Positions 24,126-32,940 of a DNA stretch of 39,279 nucleotides are shown piece after piece; positions within the stretch are counted from its first letter, which is position 1, and every line of letters starts with the position of its first letter. The notes under the pieces were generated by a model, which made no database searches, was not told the origin of the DNA, and was given only the letters and a program-made list of their open reading frames with translations. The translations under genes and the position numbers were made by a program. Source of the DNA: Deltaproteobacteria bacterium (lineage in GTDB: Bacteria > Desulfobacterota > Desulfobacteria > Desulfobacterales > JAHEIW01); the NCBI GenBank assembly GCA_024639185.1, contig JAHEIW010000026.1, forward strand, positions 1-39,279. Direction: 5' to 3'.

Positions 24126-26555
24126 ATGACCATGAATTTCGATAAAAGCAAAGAGTCGATCAATAAACTGCTGGATAACAACACCCGCATCCGTTGGGGG
24201 GTTCTGGTGCTGTTTGTGATCCTCTTCATCATCATTTTATATCCGAGCCTGGTCATCACCCGGCATCAGTATAATATGGGAGATGTGGTCGGACGGGATA
24301 TCAAGGCTTCCCGCGATTTTTTTATAGAAGATCAAGCCGTCACCGAAAAAAACCGCCAGCAGGCCATCGCAGAGGTGCTCACGGTTTACGACTTTGATGC
24401 CAATCTGGCGAAAACCCTGATGCGCAACGTAACGCAGGCATTTGATGATCTGAGAGCCGCAATCGAGCCGGCCCAGACCCGCCCGCTGCAGGAGACAGGA
24501 GACGCCTCTGATCCAGAACAGATTTCGCTTGGCGATGACAAGTCTTCGCAGCAGGTATTAATCTGGGAAAACCAGACCCAATTTGAGGAAACCATCGGCA
24601 TCCGGGTCAGCAAGGGTGCCTACCAGGCTCTTGCCAAACAAGCGTTTTCCAGCGATGTCGCTGATTTAATTGTTAAAATCCTAAACGCTATTCTATCGAC
24701 GGGTGTGGTCACCAACAAAGAAATCCTGCTGAAGGAACTGGATAAAGGAATTATTCTGCGGGATGTCGCCACCAAGAATGAAAAATTTGTGGCCAATTTA
24801 AACCAATTTTATGGTCTCAACCAGGCCAAGGCCATGGTCCGCAGCATCAGCCAGCCCTACCTTGAAGGCATAGACTATACGCTTAAGAATCTGGTTGTCG
24901 ATTTTGTTCAGGAACTCATTCAGCCCAATATCACCCTTAACCGCAGCGAAACCCAGGAAAGGCAAAACAAAGTTGCCGCGGAGGTCAAACCGGTACTGTA
25001 TAAAATCAAAGCCGGCGAAATGGTGTTAAGAGAGGGTTCGCTGGTAACTGAATTTGATTTGCTCAAGCTCCAGGCGCTCCACGCCCAGACCCAGCGGGAA
25101 CAAATTTTACTCAGCAGCTTCGGGGCTGCCCTGTTGCTGATGTGTCTTTTGGTCACCACCTACATTTTACATTTAAATCAGGCGGGTCTCATCGGCAATT
25201 ATCACAATAAGAATTTACTGCTGCTTGCCAGTCTGGCCCTGTTATTTTTCTTTCTGTCAGAGGTTTCAGTCTCTTTATCGGAATTGCTTACCCAAAATTC
25301 ACCGGTCTCCATCCCGCGATCTTCGACGTCTTTCGGCATTCCGTTAACTTCGGCGGCCATGATAACCTGCCTGTTTTTGGGAATGGGCGCAGCCGTTCCC
25401 ATGGCGCTGGTAATGGCCGTTGGCTTTGGCCTTATTTTTCAAAACAGCTTTGAAATGTTTATATATTTTTTGGTAAGCGGCACTATGGCAGCCTACTGGC
25501 TGCGCAGTTGCCGTGAAAGGAAGACCTTTATCATCGCCGGCACCAAGCTGGGCCTGTTAAATATTGTGTTGGCCACCGCCACCCATTTCTATACCGGTGA
25601 GTTGTCGACTGCCAAACTGATATGGGACTGGGCTTTTGCCTTTTTGGGGGGCATCAGCGCCGGTATTGTAACGGCCGGGATCGTGCCGTTGGTTGAAATT
25701 GCCTTCGATTATACCACCGATATTACACTGCTTGAACTGGCACATCTGGACCGGCCGATCATGCGCCGCTTGATGATTGAAGCACCCGGCACCTATCATC
25801 ACTCCGTCATCGTCGGTTCTTTGGTGGAAGCCGCTGCCACAGAAATCGATGCCAACCCAATGCTTGCGAAAGTCTGCGGATATTATCATGACATCGGCAA
25901 AATCAGAAAACCACTCTACTTTATCGAAAACCAGACCGAAAGCAAAAATCGACACGATAAATTGGCGCCCTCGATGTCAGGCTTAATCCTGATTGCCCAT
26001 ATCAAAGACGGCGTCGAAATTGCCCGCGAAAATAAGCTGGGGCAATTGATCAGCGATACGATCCGACAGCATCATGGCACCAGCATCATTAAATTTTTCT
26101 ATGAAAAAGCCAAACAGAAAAAAGGAGCGGCCGCGGTCAATATCGATGACTTCCGATACCCGGGCCCCAAACCGCAAACAAAGGAGGCCGGGCTCGTCAT
26201 GCTGGCAGATGTGGTTGAAGCTGCCACACGCGTGCTGGATAATCCCACCCCATCAAGAATTCAAGGACTGGTCCAAAAATTAATCAACCAGATTTTCTCT
26301 GACGGCCAGTTGGACGACTGTGAATTAACCCTCAAAGACCTGCATAATATTGCAAAAAGCTTCAACAAAATATTATACGGCATCCATCATCACCGCATTG
26401 AATATAGTGAAGGCCGCACAGCCGGAAATGGTAACGACAAAGGGAAATCGAAGAATGGAAGTTCAGATCGAAAACCGGCAAAGCAAACACAGGATCTCAA
26501 AGAAGAAGATTCAGCAAAAAGCAAGGGCCATCTTAAACGCCTTGGATTATCCTGA
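24126..26555 (+). CDS. pgpH: 7TM-HD cyclic di-AMP phosphodiesterase, PgpH type
   Basis: This membrane enzyme hydrolyses cyclic di-AMP in the cytosol. The 809-aa protein has one membrane segment at about 24-46, a large extracytoplasmic 7TMR-HDED domain (about 50-320), seven further membrane segments (about 335-535), and a C-terminal HD domain with YHHS and the metal pair H588-D589 (YYHDIGKIRKP), then HHGTSIIKFFY. The final 45 or so residues are low-complexity and hydrophilic, beyond the usual family end, and overlap ybeY by 101 nt. A second ATG at 24132 is equally possible. Confidence 0.94.
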   Translation: MTMNFDKSKESINKLLDNNTRIRWGVLVLFVILFIIILYPSLVITRHQYNMGDVVGRDIKASRDFFIEDQAVTEKNRQQAIAEVLTVYDFDANLAKTLMRNVTQAFDDLRAAIEPAQTRPLQETGDASDPEQISLGDDKSSQQVLIWENQTQFEETIGIRVSKGAYQALAKQAFSSDVADLIVKILNAILSTGVVTNKEILLKELDKGIILRDVATKNEKFVANLNQFYGLNQAKAMVRSISQPYLEGIDYTLKNLVVDFVQELIQPNITLNRSETQERQNKVAAEVKPVLYKIKAGEMVLREGSLVTEFDLLKLQALHAQTQREQILLSSFGAALLLMCLLVTTYILHLNQAGLIGNYHNKNLLLLASLALLFFFLSEVSVSLSELLTQNSPVSIPRSSTSFGIPLTSAAMITCLFLGMGAAVPMALVMAVGFGLIFQNSFEMFIYFLVSGTMAAYWLRSCRERKTFIIAGTKLGLLNIVLATATHFYTGELSTAKLIWDWAFAFLGGISAGIVTAGIVPLVEIAFDYTTDITLLELAHLDRPIMRRLMIEAPGTYHHSVIVGSLVEAAATEIDANPMLAKVCGYYHDIGKIRKPLYFIENQTESKNRHDKLAPSMSGLILIAHIKDGVEIARENKLGQLISDTIRQHHGTSIIKFFYEKAKQKKGAAAVNIDDFRYPGPKPQTKEAGLVMLADVVEAATRVLDNPTPSRIQGLVQKLINQIFSDGQLDDCELTLKDLHNIAKSFNKILYGIHHHRIEYSEGRTAGNGNDKGKSKNGSSDRKPAKQTQDLKEEDSAKSKGHLKRLGLS

Positions 26556-26904
26556 CGCAGAACTTTCTATTCTCATCGTTGACGATCAACAGATTGCACG
26601 CCTCAATCAACAATACCTAAACCGAGAAGGCCCCACAAATGTAATAGCATTTGCCATGCAGGAAGGCCCGTTTACAGAAATAGCCCCCGACCTTCTGGGC
26701 GATGTTGTGATTTCAGTGGAAACGGCTCACCGCGAGGCAAAAAACGCCGGCCTCACTATGGCGACTTATTTTGATCGGCTTCTCATTCATGGTATTTTAC
26801 ACCTGCTGGGCTATGATCACGAAAACGACCATTCCGAAGCTCACAAAATGGAGCAGAAGGCCAATAAGATATTTGAATTTTTAAAATCACAACCTGCATC
26901 TTAA
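26455..26904 (+). CDS. ybeY: rRNA maturation endoribonuclease YbeY
   Basis: YbeY is a zinc-dependent endoribonuclease needed for 16S rRNA 3'-end maturation and ribosome quality control. The 149-aa protein has ILIVDDQQIARLNQQYLNRE near the start and the zinc motif HGILHLLGYDH near residues 114-124. The frame is open from 26350, but family members begin like MEVQIENRQ, which is the ATG at 26455, with AAAGGGAA upstream. The start therefore lies inside pgpH, giving a 101-nt overlap in another frame. Confidence 0.95.
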   Translation: MEVQIENRQSKHRISKKKIQQKARAILNALDYPDAELSILIVDDQQIARLNQQYLNREGPTNVIAFAMQEGPFTEIAPDLLGDVVISVETAHREAKNAGLTMATYFDRLLIHGILHLLGYDHENDHSEAHKMEQKANKIFEFLKSQPAS

Positions 26905-26971
26905 CGGTTGTGTTCCGAATTAGGGGTCATCAAATGTGGGGGGCATCCCCAGCAAAGAGGGAGGTTCAGCT

Positions 26972-27691
26972 ATGGCCGGTTTAGCAGTTAAAGTAAATAT
27001 GGTTGCCGCCTTACGTGAAACCAGAAAAAGCGCATTTCCCGATCCGGTCGCCGCTGCAGTTTTAGCCGAATTGGCCGGAGCCGACGGTATCACCGTACAC
27101 CTGCAGGCAGACCGACTGGACATTCAGGATAGAGATGTTCGCATCCTGCGCCAGACGATTCAAAGCAAACTGATCCTTGAAATGGCATCAAGCACCGAGA
27201 TGGTCGGCATGGCACTGGACATCAAGCCGGATCATGTTACCCTGGTGCCAGAAAAACGGGTAGAATTCAGCGCCGGTGGTGGCCTGGACCTCGTTGTCTA
27301 CAAAGAAGAAATCAGAGAAATTGTTGAAACTTTACAAAATAGCGGCATTCCCGTCGGTATTCTAATCGACCCGGATCCCGAACAGCTCAAACAGGCCCAT
27401 CGTACCAATGCCAAAATTGTCGAGCTCCATACCGGTGCATATTGTGCAGCCAAAACATCCAAAACGCGGCATCAGGAATTTTTAAAAATGCTGGACGCCG
27501 TCAAACTGGCCCATAAACTCAACCTCAACATTAAAGCCGGTCACGGGCTGTGTTACAAAACCATCAAAACATTCAAGGGCCTGGGTGAAATCGACGAATT
27601 CAGCATTGGGCACAGTCTTATTTCTCGCGCTGTGTCAACAGGCATGGAAAAGGCCGTCCGGGAAATGATTGATCTCATTCGGACCCTTTAA
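26972..27691 (+). CDS. pdxJ: Pyridoxine 5'-phosphate synthase PdxJ
   Basis: PdxJ condenses 1-deoxyxylulose 5-phosphate with 3-amino-2-oxopropyl phosphate to pyridoxine phosphate. The 239-aa TIM barrel has GADGITVHLQADRLDIQDRD, the phosphate/active-site segments ASSTEMV and VTLVPEKR, ELHTGAYC, and AGHGLCY. The usual HxR at GITVHLREDRRHI is here HLQADRL, a mild variation. A frame opens at 26936, but the ATG at 26972 has AGGGAGG seven nt upstream and gives the normal N-terminus. The product feeds PLP-dependent enzymes such as the aminotransferase and SelA of this window. Confidence 0.96.
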   Translation: MAGLAVKVNMVAALRETRKSAFPDPVAAAVLAELAGADGITVHLQADRLDIQDRDVRILRQTIQSKLILEMASSTEMVGMALDIKPDHVTLVPEKRVEFSAGGGLDLVVYKEEIREIVETLQNSGIPVGILIDPDPEQLKQAHRTNAKIVELHTGAYCAAKTSKTRHQEFLKMLDAVKLAHKLNLNIKAGHGLCYKTIKTFKGLGEIDEFSIGHSLISRAVSTGMEKAVREMIDLIRTL

Positions 27692-27724
27692 ATCATCTGG
27701 GCCCATAAAAAAGGAAAATACATC

Positions 27725-27810
27725 TTACCACAAAAGCACGAAAGCATAAAAAACACGAAAAATAAAAAGTAAAATTTCGTGCTTCTACCGTTTCGTGTTT
27801 TCGTGGTTAA
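27725..27810. repeat. CACGAAA-type inverted repeats between pdxJ and nnr
   Basis: AAGCACGAAA (27734-27743) is complementary to TTTCGTGCTT (27775-27784), and AAAACACGAAA (27750-27760) to TTTCGTGTTTT (27791-27801). The ends are TTACCAC and GTGGTTAA. Because the pairs interleave and resemble each other, alternative folds are possible. A related copy lies at 30087-30168. Confidence 0.8.
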
Positions 27811-27887
27811 TTTATCGTTATGTGTCTGTTTAACCTTTCATGATGTAAAATGACCGTCTTGTACCGTATTTGCTTTTGGGGTTGCAA

Positions 27888-29438
27888 ATGATTCTCGTAA
27901 CCGCTGCTGAAATGCAGGAAATGGATCGTCAGGCAATTGAAGAACATTCAATTCCCGGTCTGGAGCTCATGGAAACCGCCGGACAAGGCGCGGCCATCGC
28001 GCTGCTCTCCTTATTTGACGATCAGGCCGAAGATGGCGTTAGCATCGTATGCGGCAAAGGAAATAACGGCGGCGACGGTTTTGTAATCGCCCGCGAGCTT
28101 GCCATCAAAGATTTCAATGTGACGGTCTATTTGCTCGCCAAAACTGAATCGGTCAGAGGAGATGCGGCAATTAACCTTAAACGCCTTGCTGCGCTTAACA
28201 TCCCGGTCGTTGAAGTACCGGATGAAGACGCCTTTTCAAAAGCTAAAACCGACATCGCCCGTTCGGGTCTGCTGGTGGATGCTATTCTGGGTACGGGTTT
28301 AACGTCGGATGTCAGAGGTTTTTTCAAAATTGTCATTGATTTTCTAAACAGTACCGGCATTCCGGTATTTGCAGTCGATATCCCATCGGGCCTGAATGCA
28401 GACACCGGTCAACCCTGCGGGACAGCCATCCAGGCGCAAGGCACGGCCACTTTCGCCCTGCCTAAAATCGGTCATTACACTTATCCGGGCGCTGCGCACA
28501 CCGGAAAGCTTGACGTTATTGACATTGGCATACCGGAGACAGTCGTGGAAGCCGTCGGTCCCAAACAATACCTGCTTACCGCTGATCGCATCGCCAGTTA
28601 CTTTCAACCGCGCCCTGCAGACATGCACAAGGGTAAAAGTGGCCACCTGCTGGTCGTTGCCGGCTCAACCGGAAAGACCGGTGCAGCCGCCATGACGGCC
28701 CAGTCGGCTATGCGCGCCGGTGCCGGCCTGGTGACCCTGGGCATTGCCGAAAGCCTCAATCCGATTATCGAAACACTGGTATTGGAAGTGATGACAGCAC
28801 CTTTGACGCAACGCCAGGGCGGTAGCATAGCAGACACCGCCCTAGATGAGATCCTTGCATTGGCAGACGGAAAATCATGTCTGGCCTTTGGACCGGGGAT
28901 CGGCCAGGCCACTGAAACCCGAAATCTTGTCGAAAAACTCGTCAGCCGAATTGATATACCGATGGTCATCGATGCGGATGGTCTCAATAATATTGCCGGG
29001 CAAACCGATCTGTTGAAAAAGCTAAAAGCACCGACTGTGCTGACTCCCCATCCTGGAGAAATGGCCCGGCTAATTGAAAGCACACCGGCAGCCATCCAGC
29101 AAAACCGCCTCGCGTGTGCCCGGGATTTTGCCGCCCATTTCGGTGTACATCTTGTCTTAAAGGGAGCCGCAACCATCATCGCCCACCCCGATGGCACGGT
29201 TTTTGTCAATCCTACCGGCAATCCCGGGATGGCCGCCGGGGGTATGGGTGACGTGCTAACCGGTGTGCTGGCCGGATTTATCACCCAGGGATTTTCTCCA
29301 AAAGAAGCCGCCCATGCCGCCGTATATCTTCATGGAGCCGCCGCCGATACGCTGGCAATGTCAACGGGTCCAATTGGCTACCTGGCCGGTGAGGTGATGA
29401 ATTCAATTCCGGGAGAAATTAAAAAAGTACTGGCCTAA
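27888..29438 (+). CDS. nnr: Bifunctional NAD(P)H-hydrate epimerase/ADP-dependent dehydratase
   Basis: The enzyme repairs hydrated NADH and NADPH: the N-terminal YjeF domain epimerises NAD(P)HX, and the C-terminal domain dehydrates it using ADP. The 516-aa fusion shows MILVTAAEMQEMD at the start, GKGNNGGDGFV and VDIPSGLNADTG in domain one, then a ribokinase-like domain from about 225 with HKGKSGHLLVVAGS, LTPHPGEMARL and the GMGDVLTGVLAG nucleotide motif. The frame opens at an upstream TTG (27870), but the ATG at 27888 matches the family start. It sits between pdxJ and tsaE; acpS, often found here in relatives, is absent. Confidence 0.95.
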   Translation: MILVTAAEMQEMDRQAIEEHSIPGLELMETAGQGAAIALLSLFDDQAEDGVSIVCGKGNNGGDGFVIARELAIKDFNVTVYLLAKTESVRGDAAINLKRLAALNIPVVEVPDEDAFSKAKTDIARSGLLVDAILGTGLTSDVRGFFKIVIDFLNSTGIPVFAVDIPSGLNADTGQPCGTAIQAQGTATFALPKIGHYTYPGAAHTGKLDVIDIGIPETVVEAVGPKQYLLTADRIASYFQPRPADMHKGKSGHLLVVAGSTGKTGAAAMTAQSAMRAGAGLVTLGIAESLNPIIETLVLEVMTAPLTQRQGGSIADTALDEILALADGKSCLAFGPGIGQATETRNLVEKLVSRIDIPMVIDADGLNNIAGQTDLLKKLKAPTVLTPHPGEMARLIESTPAAIQQNRLACARDFAAHFGVHLVLKGAATIIAHPDGTVFVNPTGNPGMAAGGMGDVLTGVLAGFITQGFSPKEAAHAAVYLHGAAADTLAMSTGPIGYLAGEVMNSIPGEIKKVLA

Positions 29439-29455
29439 CTGAACCAGAGGCTATT

Positions 29456-29516
29456 GGTTATTTGTTATAGGATTTGAGCCCATGGCAAAACAGTCAAATG
29501 CTTCAGGCAAATAACC
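29456..29516. repeat. Inverted repeat between nnr and tsaE
   Basis: GGTTATTTG (29456-29464) is the exact complement of CAAATAACC (29508-29516). The flanks TTGTTATAG and TAACTGATAAACCA extend the similarity imperfectly. It fills most of the 108-nt gap. Confidence 0.55.
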
Positions 29517-29546
29517 CGTAACTGATAAACCATACCGCACCGACCC

Positions 29547-30044
29547 ATGGCCAAACATAACATCCAGATAACGACACGTTCTGTATCGGAAACTCAAGAT
29601 CTGGGGCGAACCCTGGGTGCTGCCATAAAACAGCCGATCATCATAGCCTTAACCGGTGACCTCGGAAGCGGCAAAACCGCATTTGTACAGGGGCTGGCAA
29701 AGGGGCTTGATGTCTCTGAAAAGTATTATGTGACCAGCCCAACGTTCACCCTCATCAATGAATACCCCGGACGACACCCGCTTTACCATGTGGATCTTTA
29801 CCGGATCGAACACTTTATTGAACTGGATGATATCGGACTGGATGAAGTGCTGCTGGCAAATGCCGTCATCGCCATCGAATGGGCCGAGAAACTATCCAGG
29901 GATACCCTATCAAACCGTCTGCAACTTCAATTTGGAATTACAGATGAAAGCGCCCGGCGCATCGACATATTTGCATATGGACATCCGGCCGCTAATTTGC
30001 TAAAAGCTCTGGAACTTCAGTTTCAGAATAAAATAAAGCTGTAA
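29547..30044 (+). CDS. tsaE: tRNA t6A biosynthesis ATPase TsaE
   Basis: TsaE is the ATPase that works with TsaB and TsaD to form N6-threonylcarbamoyladenosine at position 37 of ANN-decoding tRNAs. The 165-aa protein has Walker A GDLGSGKTAF (about 37-46), TSPTFTLINEY, the YHVDLYRI strand, and AIEWAEKL, all typical of the family. No strong Shine-Dalgarno is visible at the ATG. It lies between nnr and lysC, a linkage common in Desulfobacterota. Confidence 0.95.
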   Translation: MAKHNIQITTRSVSETQDLGRTLGAAIKQPIIIALTGDLGSGKTAFVQGLAKGLDVSEKYYVTSPTFTLINEYPGRHPLYHVDLYRIEHFIELDDIGLDEVLLANAVIAIEWAEKLSRDTLSNRLQLQFGITDESARRIDIFAYGHPAANLLKALELQFQNKIKL

Positions 30045-30086
30045 GTACCATATGAATACCGAATGGAAGCCAGTTTTAAAATATCG

Positions 30087-30168
30087 CCACTAGGGTACAA
30101 AGACACGCAGTAAATACAAGCCGAATCATTCTTGTCATCTTCGTGTTTCTTCGTGCGCTTTGTGGTAC
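30087..30168. repeat. Second copy of the CACGAAA-type repeat, upstream of lysC
   Basis: CCACTAGGGTAC (30087-30098) and AAAGACACG face CGTGTTTCTTCGTG and CTTTGTGGTAC at the right end (30141-30168). The arrangement matches the element at 27725-27810. It supplies the codons of the spurious upstream extension of lysC. Confidence 0.65.
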
Positions 30169-30187
30169 GGGGAGAAATCAAGAAAAA

Positions 30188-31408
30188 ATGGCGTTAATTG
30201 TTCAAAAATACGGCGGGACCTCTGTTGCCAATCTGGATCGCATTCAGAACGTGGCAAAACGGATTGCCAAAACCTATGACAAGGGCCATGCGGTGGTTGT
30301 CATTCTATCGGCCATGGCCGGTATTACCGACAATCTGATCGATATGGCCGGTAATATTTCCCAGACACCGGACAAACGTGAGCTGGATGTTTTACTGGCC
30401 ACCGGCGAACAGACCACCTCCGCCCTGCTGGCCATGACCCTTAAGTCAATGAATTACCCGGCGCAGTCGCTGCTAGGACATCAGGCCGAAGTTCTGACCG
30501 ACCAATGCCATGGCAATGCACGCATTCTAGACATTCGGGCGGAGCGTATTCAGGAATTACTGCAGGATCGGCACATCGTTGTGGTGGCCGGGTTTCAGGG
30601 TTGCGACCCCAATGGTAACATTACGACCCTGGGTCGCGGGGGATCAGACACATCGGCAGTCGCCATAGCCGCGGCACTTAAAGCCGATGTCTGTGAAATT
30701 TATACCGACGTGGATGGCGTCTATACGGCCGACCCCAACATCTGCCCGCAAGCCCGCAAACTGGATGCCGTTTCATATGACGAAATGTTGAATATGGCCA
30801 GCCTGGGCGCCAAGGTCCTACAGATTCGATCGGTTGGATTTGCCAAAAAATACAACATACCGGTACACGTCAGATCATCGTTCAGCGAGGAGGAGGGAAC
30901 CATGGTAGTCGATGAAAATTCCGGCATGGAGCGCCTGGTGGTCTCCGGCGTTACCCATGACAAAAATCAAGCCCGTATCACCTTAAAAAAAGTTCCGGAC
31001 ATCCCCGGGATCGCCGCCGAAATTTTTACGCCCGTGGCCAATGCCGGAATTGTCGTGGATATGATTATTCAAAATACCCGCGCTGAAGGACAGACGGATT
31101 TGACCTTCACTGTTCCGAGGGCCGATTTTAAGCAAGCGCTCGAAATGCAGACAGCGATTGCCAAGAAAATTCAGGCCGAAGACGTGTTCGGGGACGAAAA
31201 AATCGCCAAGGTCTCCGTCATCGGGGTGGGCATGAAAGACCACTCCGGGGTTGCATCCAAAATGTTCAATGCCCTGGCTAAAGAAAGTATCAACATCATG
31301 ATGATCAGTACTTCTGAGATTAGAATTTCCTGTGTCATCGAAGAAAAATACACCGAACTGGCCGTGCGTGTGTTGCATTCGGCTTTTGGGTTGGATAAGA
31401 ACGGATAG
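30188..31408 (+). CDS. lysC: Aspartate kinase
   Basis: The enzyme phosphorylates aspartate, the first step towards lysine, threonine and methionine. The 406-aa protein has [13 protein letters not shown] at the N-terminus, [13 protein letters not shown] (about 156-168), [12 protein letters not shown], and two C-terminal ACT domains (about 265-330 and 345-400) that bind the feedback inhibitors. The length is that of the monofunctional LysC type. The frame runs back to 30143, but those 15 residues are repeat-derived; [10 protein letters not shown] at 30188 is the family start. It closes the phoH-to-lysC gene run. Confidence 0.96.
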   Translation: MALIVQKYGGTSVANLDRIQNVAKRIAKTYDKGHAVVVILSAMAGITDNLIDMAGNISQTPDKRELDVLLATGEQTTSALLAMTLKSMNYPAQSLLGHQAEVLTDQCHGNARILDIRAERIQELLQDRHIVVVAGFQGCDPNGNITTLGRGGSDTSAVAIAAALKADVCEIYTDVDGVYTADPNICPQARKLDAVSYDEMLNMASLGAKVLQIRSVGFAKKYNIPVHVRSSFSEEEGTMVVDENSGMERLVVSGVTHDKNQARITLKKVPDIPGIAAEIFTPVANAGIVVDMIIQNTRAEGQTDLTFTVPRADFKQALEMQTAIAKKIQAEDVFGDEKIAKVSVIGVGMKDHSGVASKMFNALAKESINIMMISTSEIRISCVIEEKYTELAVRVLHSAFGLDKNG

Positions 31409-31585
31409 CTGATAACTGAATCTTGCATGAAAATTAATGCGCATTTTAATCATCATAGCTTCGCCCTGTAGTGCCTTGCATATGAAAGCCGCCGACGCCT
31501 GAAAGATCCAGGAATCACAAATGGTGGATCTAAAAAGCCTATTGCAATGAACTGCAGACCGCTATATTTAGCCAAACACAGTCAT

Positions 31586-31681
31586 ATGAAGAAATTTAGC
31601 AGGGAGCAGATGATTATTACACTGCTGGTCGGTGCATTTATTCTGGGCATTTTTGTCTATCGATATTTATTTATGTTCTAA
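31586..31681 (+). CDS. Possible small single-span membrane protein (31 aa)
   Basis: The short frame begins MKKFSREQMI and then has one hydrophobic stretch, IITLLVGAFILGIFVYRYLFMF, from about residue 10 to the end. Charged N-terminus and one helix are what small membrane proteins look like. There is no clear Shine-Dalgarno and no known homologue in memory, so it may be chance. Confidence 0.35.
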   Translation: MKKFSREQMIITLLVGAFILGIFVYRYLFMF

Positions 31682-31777
31682 TGTTGATCGCATCGGCGCT
31701 GACATGCGTCAGAGCAGAAACGCAGGTCGCGGATTCAATGTTGACTTGATCAGGTGAGTGCTGCTAATGTCAACACC

Positions 31778-31851
31778 AGCGCAAGGATTCGACCAACCGC
31801 AAGGCGTCGCAAGGGTTGACTTCGCTCAATGTCTTGGAATATCCTTGCGCT
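31778..31851. repeat. Palindromic repeat with 11-bp arms
   Basis: AGCGCAAGGAT (31778-31788) is the exact complement of ATCCTTGCGCT (31841-31851). The interior contains the smaller repeats CGCAAGG and GTTGAC. I recall a similar intergenic repeat in other Desulfobacterota, where it is often mis-annotated as short ORFs; not verified. Confidence 0.65.
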
Positions 31852-31908
31852 ACTGCGAATGAGGAAAATAGCCCGGCCATTCAAAGCCAGAGACCATGAA
31901 GCCTTCAC

Positions 31909-31932
31909 CCCGATTTTAGGCGTCAAATCGGG
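31909..31932 (+). terminator. Terminator-like hairpin
   Basis: CCCGATTT (31909-31916) pairs with AAATCGGG (31925-31932) around 8 nt. ATTTTCATTTT follows, so it could end a transcript from the lysC side. Confidence 0.45.
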
Positions 31933-32183
31933 ATTTTCATTTTGGGTTAATCGAAATTTGCCGCTGCACGCCAAAAGATCCTGAGAAAACACGCGTTTGT
32001 ATCTTGCAACCACTGGTTTGCCCCCCGCTGAAGAAAATGTAATAATTGACAAACCAAAAAATTCCTGTTTTGCTTATGAGGTCAGATACCGTGTCACCGA
32101 ATGGTGGATCAAGCCGGAAAGAATTTTAGATTTCAAATCAGATAAACAGGTTGTACAGACTTATATCGAGAAGGAGGTAAGCC

Positions 32184-32864
32184 ATGTCTAAAAAAGTTGC
32201 AGCCATCGTTTTGAGTTTGTCCCTTTTGATTGTGTTTTCATGTGTCTCAAAAAGCAAATATGTCGAGCTTGAAAATCAGATGAGTAAAACCCAGGCCCAA
32301 CTGATAGAAGAAAACAAGGGCCTCTCGGCGCAGATCGCGCAATTAGAGCGCGATTTGGAAAAAGAAAGAACAACTGTTGCGGTTCAAAAAACCGAACTGT
32401 CAGAATTAGATAAACAGCGCCAGGAAATAGAAGGTAATCTCAAAGCGCAGATTGCCAATAAGGACGTCCGCATACAGGAAATCGAAGGAAAATTAATGGT
32501 GACCTTTGTCGATAAGATTTTGTTTGATTCCGGCAGTGTCAGAATCAAACCGGAAGGCCAGGAAGTTATTTTAAGATTGGCCGAATCCTTTAAAGACAAT
32601 CAAGACCAGATGATTGTTGTGCAGGGCCACACAGATGATGTCAAAATCGGTGGCGCTCTGCTCAATAAGTTTCCAACCAACTGGGAGTTGTCGGCCGCCA
32701 GGGCTACAGCGGTTGTGCGGCTTTTGCAGGATAAAGGAGAAATCGACCCCGCCCGATTAACAGCCAGTGGTTTTAGCTATTACAAACCGGTCGCTTCCAA
32801 TGAAACCGAAGAGGATCGCAAACAAAACCGCAGAATTGAAATTATGCTGATGCCCGTGCGGTAA
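32184..32864 (+). CDS. OmpA-family lipoprotein with coiled coil
   Basis: This envelope protein probably tethers the outer membrane to peptidoglycan. The 226-aa chain has a lipoprotein-type signal ending in FSC (Cys20), although Phe before the Ser makes the lipobox weak. A coiled coil at about 27-100 (VELENQMSKTQAQLIEEN, LERDLEKERT) precedes an OmpA C-terminal domain with ILFDSGSVRIKPEGQEVI, VVQGHTDD, NWELSAARATAVVRLL and NRRIEI. AAGGAGG lies seven nt before the ATG. It is convergent with pyrF, with a half palindromic element between them. Confidence 0.92.
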   Translation: MSKKVAAIVLSLSLLIVFSCVSKSKYVELENQMSKTQAQLIEENKGLSAQIAQLERDLEKERTTVAVQKTELSELDKQRQEIEGNLKAQIANKDVRIQEIEGKLMVTFVDKILFDSGSVRIKPEGQEVILRLAESFKDNQDQMIVVQGHTDDVKIGGALLNKFPTNWELSAARATAVVRLLQDKGEIDPARLTASGFSYYKPVASNETEEDRKQNRRIEIMLMPVR

Positions 32865-32871
32865 GTGGCAT

Positions 32872-32936
32872 TAATCCCAAATATCGGGCCACCGGCAGGC
32901 TGTTTATCATAGCGTTTTGAAGAAATTGACGCGACC
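32872..32936. repeat. Half copy of the hisH-hisF palindromic element
   Basis: TAATCCCAAATATCGG (32872-32887) is identical to 20606-20621. The following GTTTATCA and TAGCG, GAAGAAA and GCGACC match the outer part of either arm of the 20491-20669 element with several substitutions. Only one arm is present, so it cannot fold like the full copy. Confidence 0.7.
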
Positions 32937-32940
32937 GGCC

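Larger units (their letters stand above)
31409..32183. other. Gene-poor interval after lysC
   Basis: About 775 nt with no confident gene. It holds a possible 31-aa membrane peptide gene (31586-31681), a palindromic repeat (31778-31851), a terminator-like hairpin (31909-31932) and the strong Shine-Dalgarno AAGGAGG of the next gene. An open frame from TTG 31997 to 32191 overlaps that gene and looks accidental. Confidence 0.6.

Noticed and set aside
30143..30187. Upstream extension of aspartate kinase
   Set aside because: The extra residues are encoded by a dispersed repeat, and the family start is [10 protein letters not shown].
31750..32052. 100-codon minus-strand frame
   Set aside because: Much of it is the palindromic repeat read as protein.
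31997..32191. 64-codon frame ahead of the OmpA-like gene
   Set aside because: It starts from TTG, has no Shine-Dalgarno, overlaps the true gene start and resembles no family.
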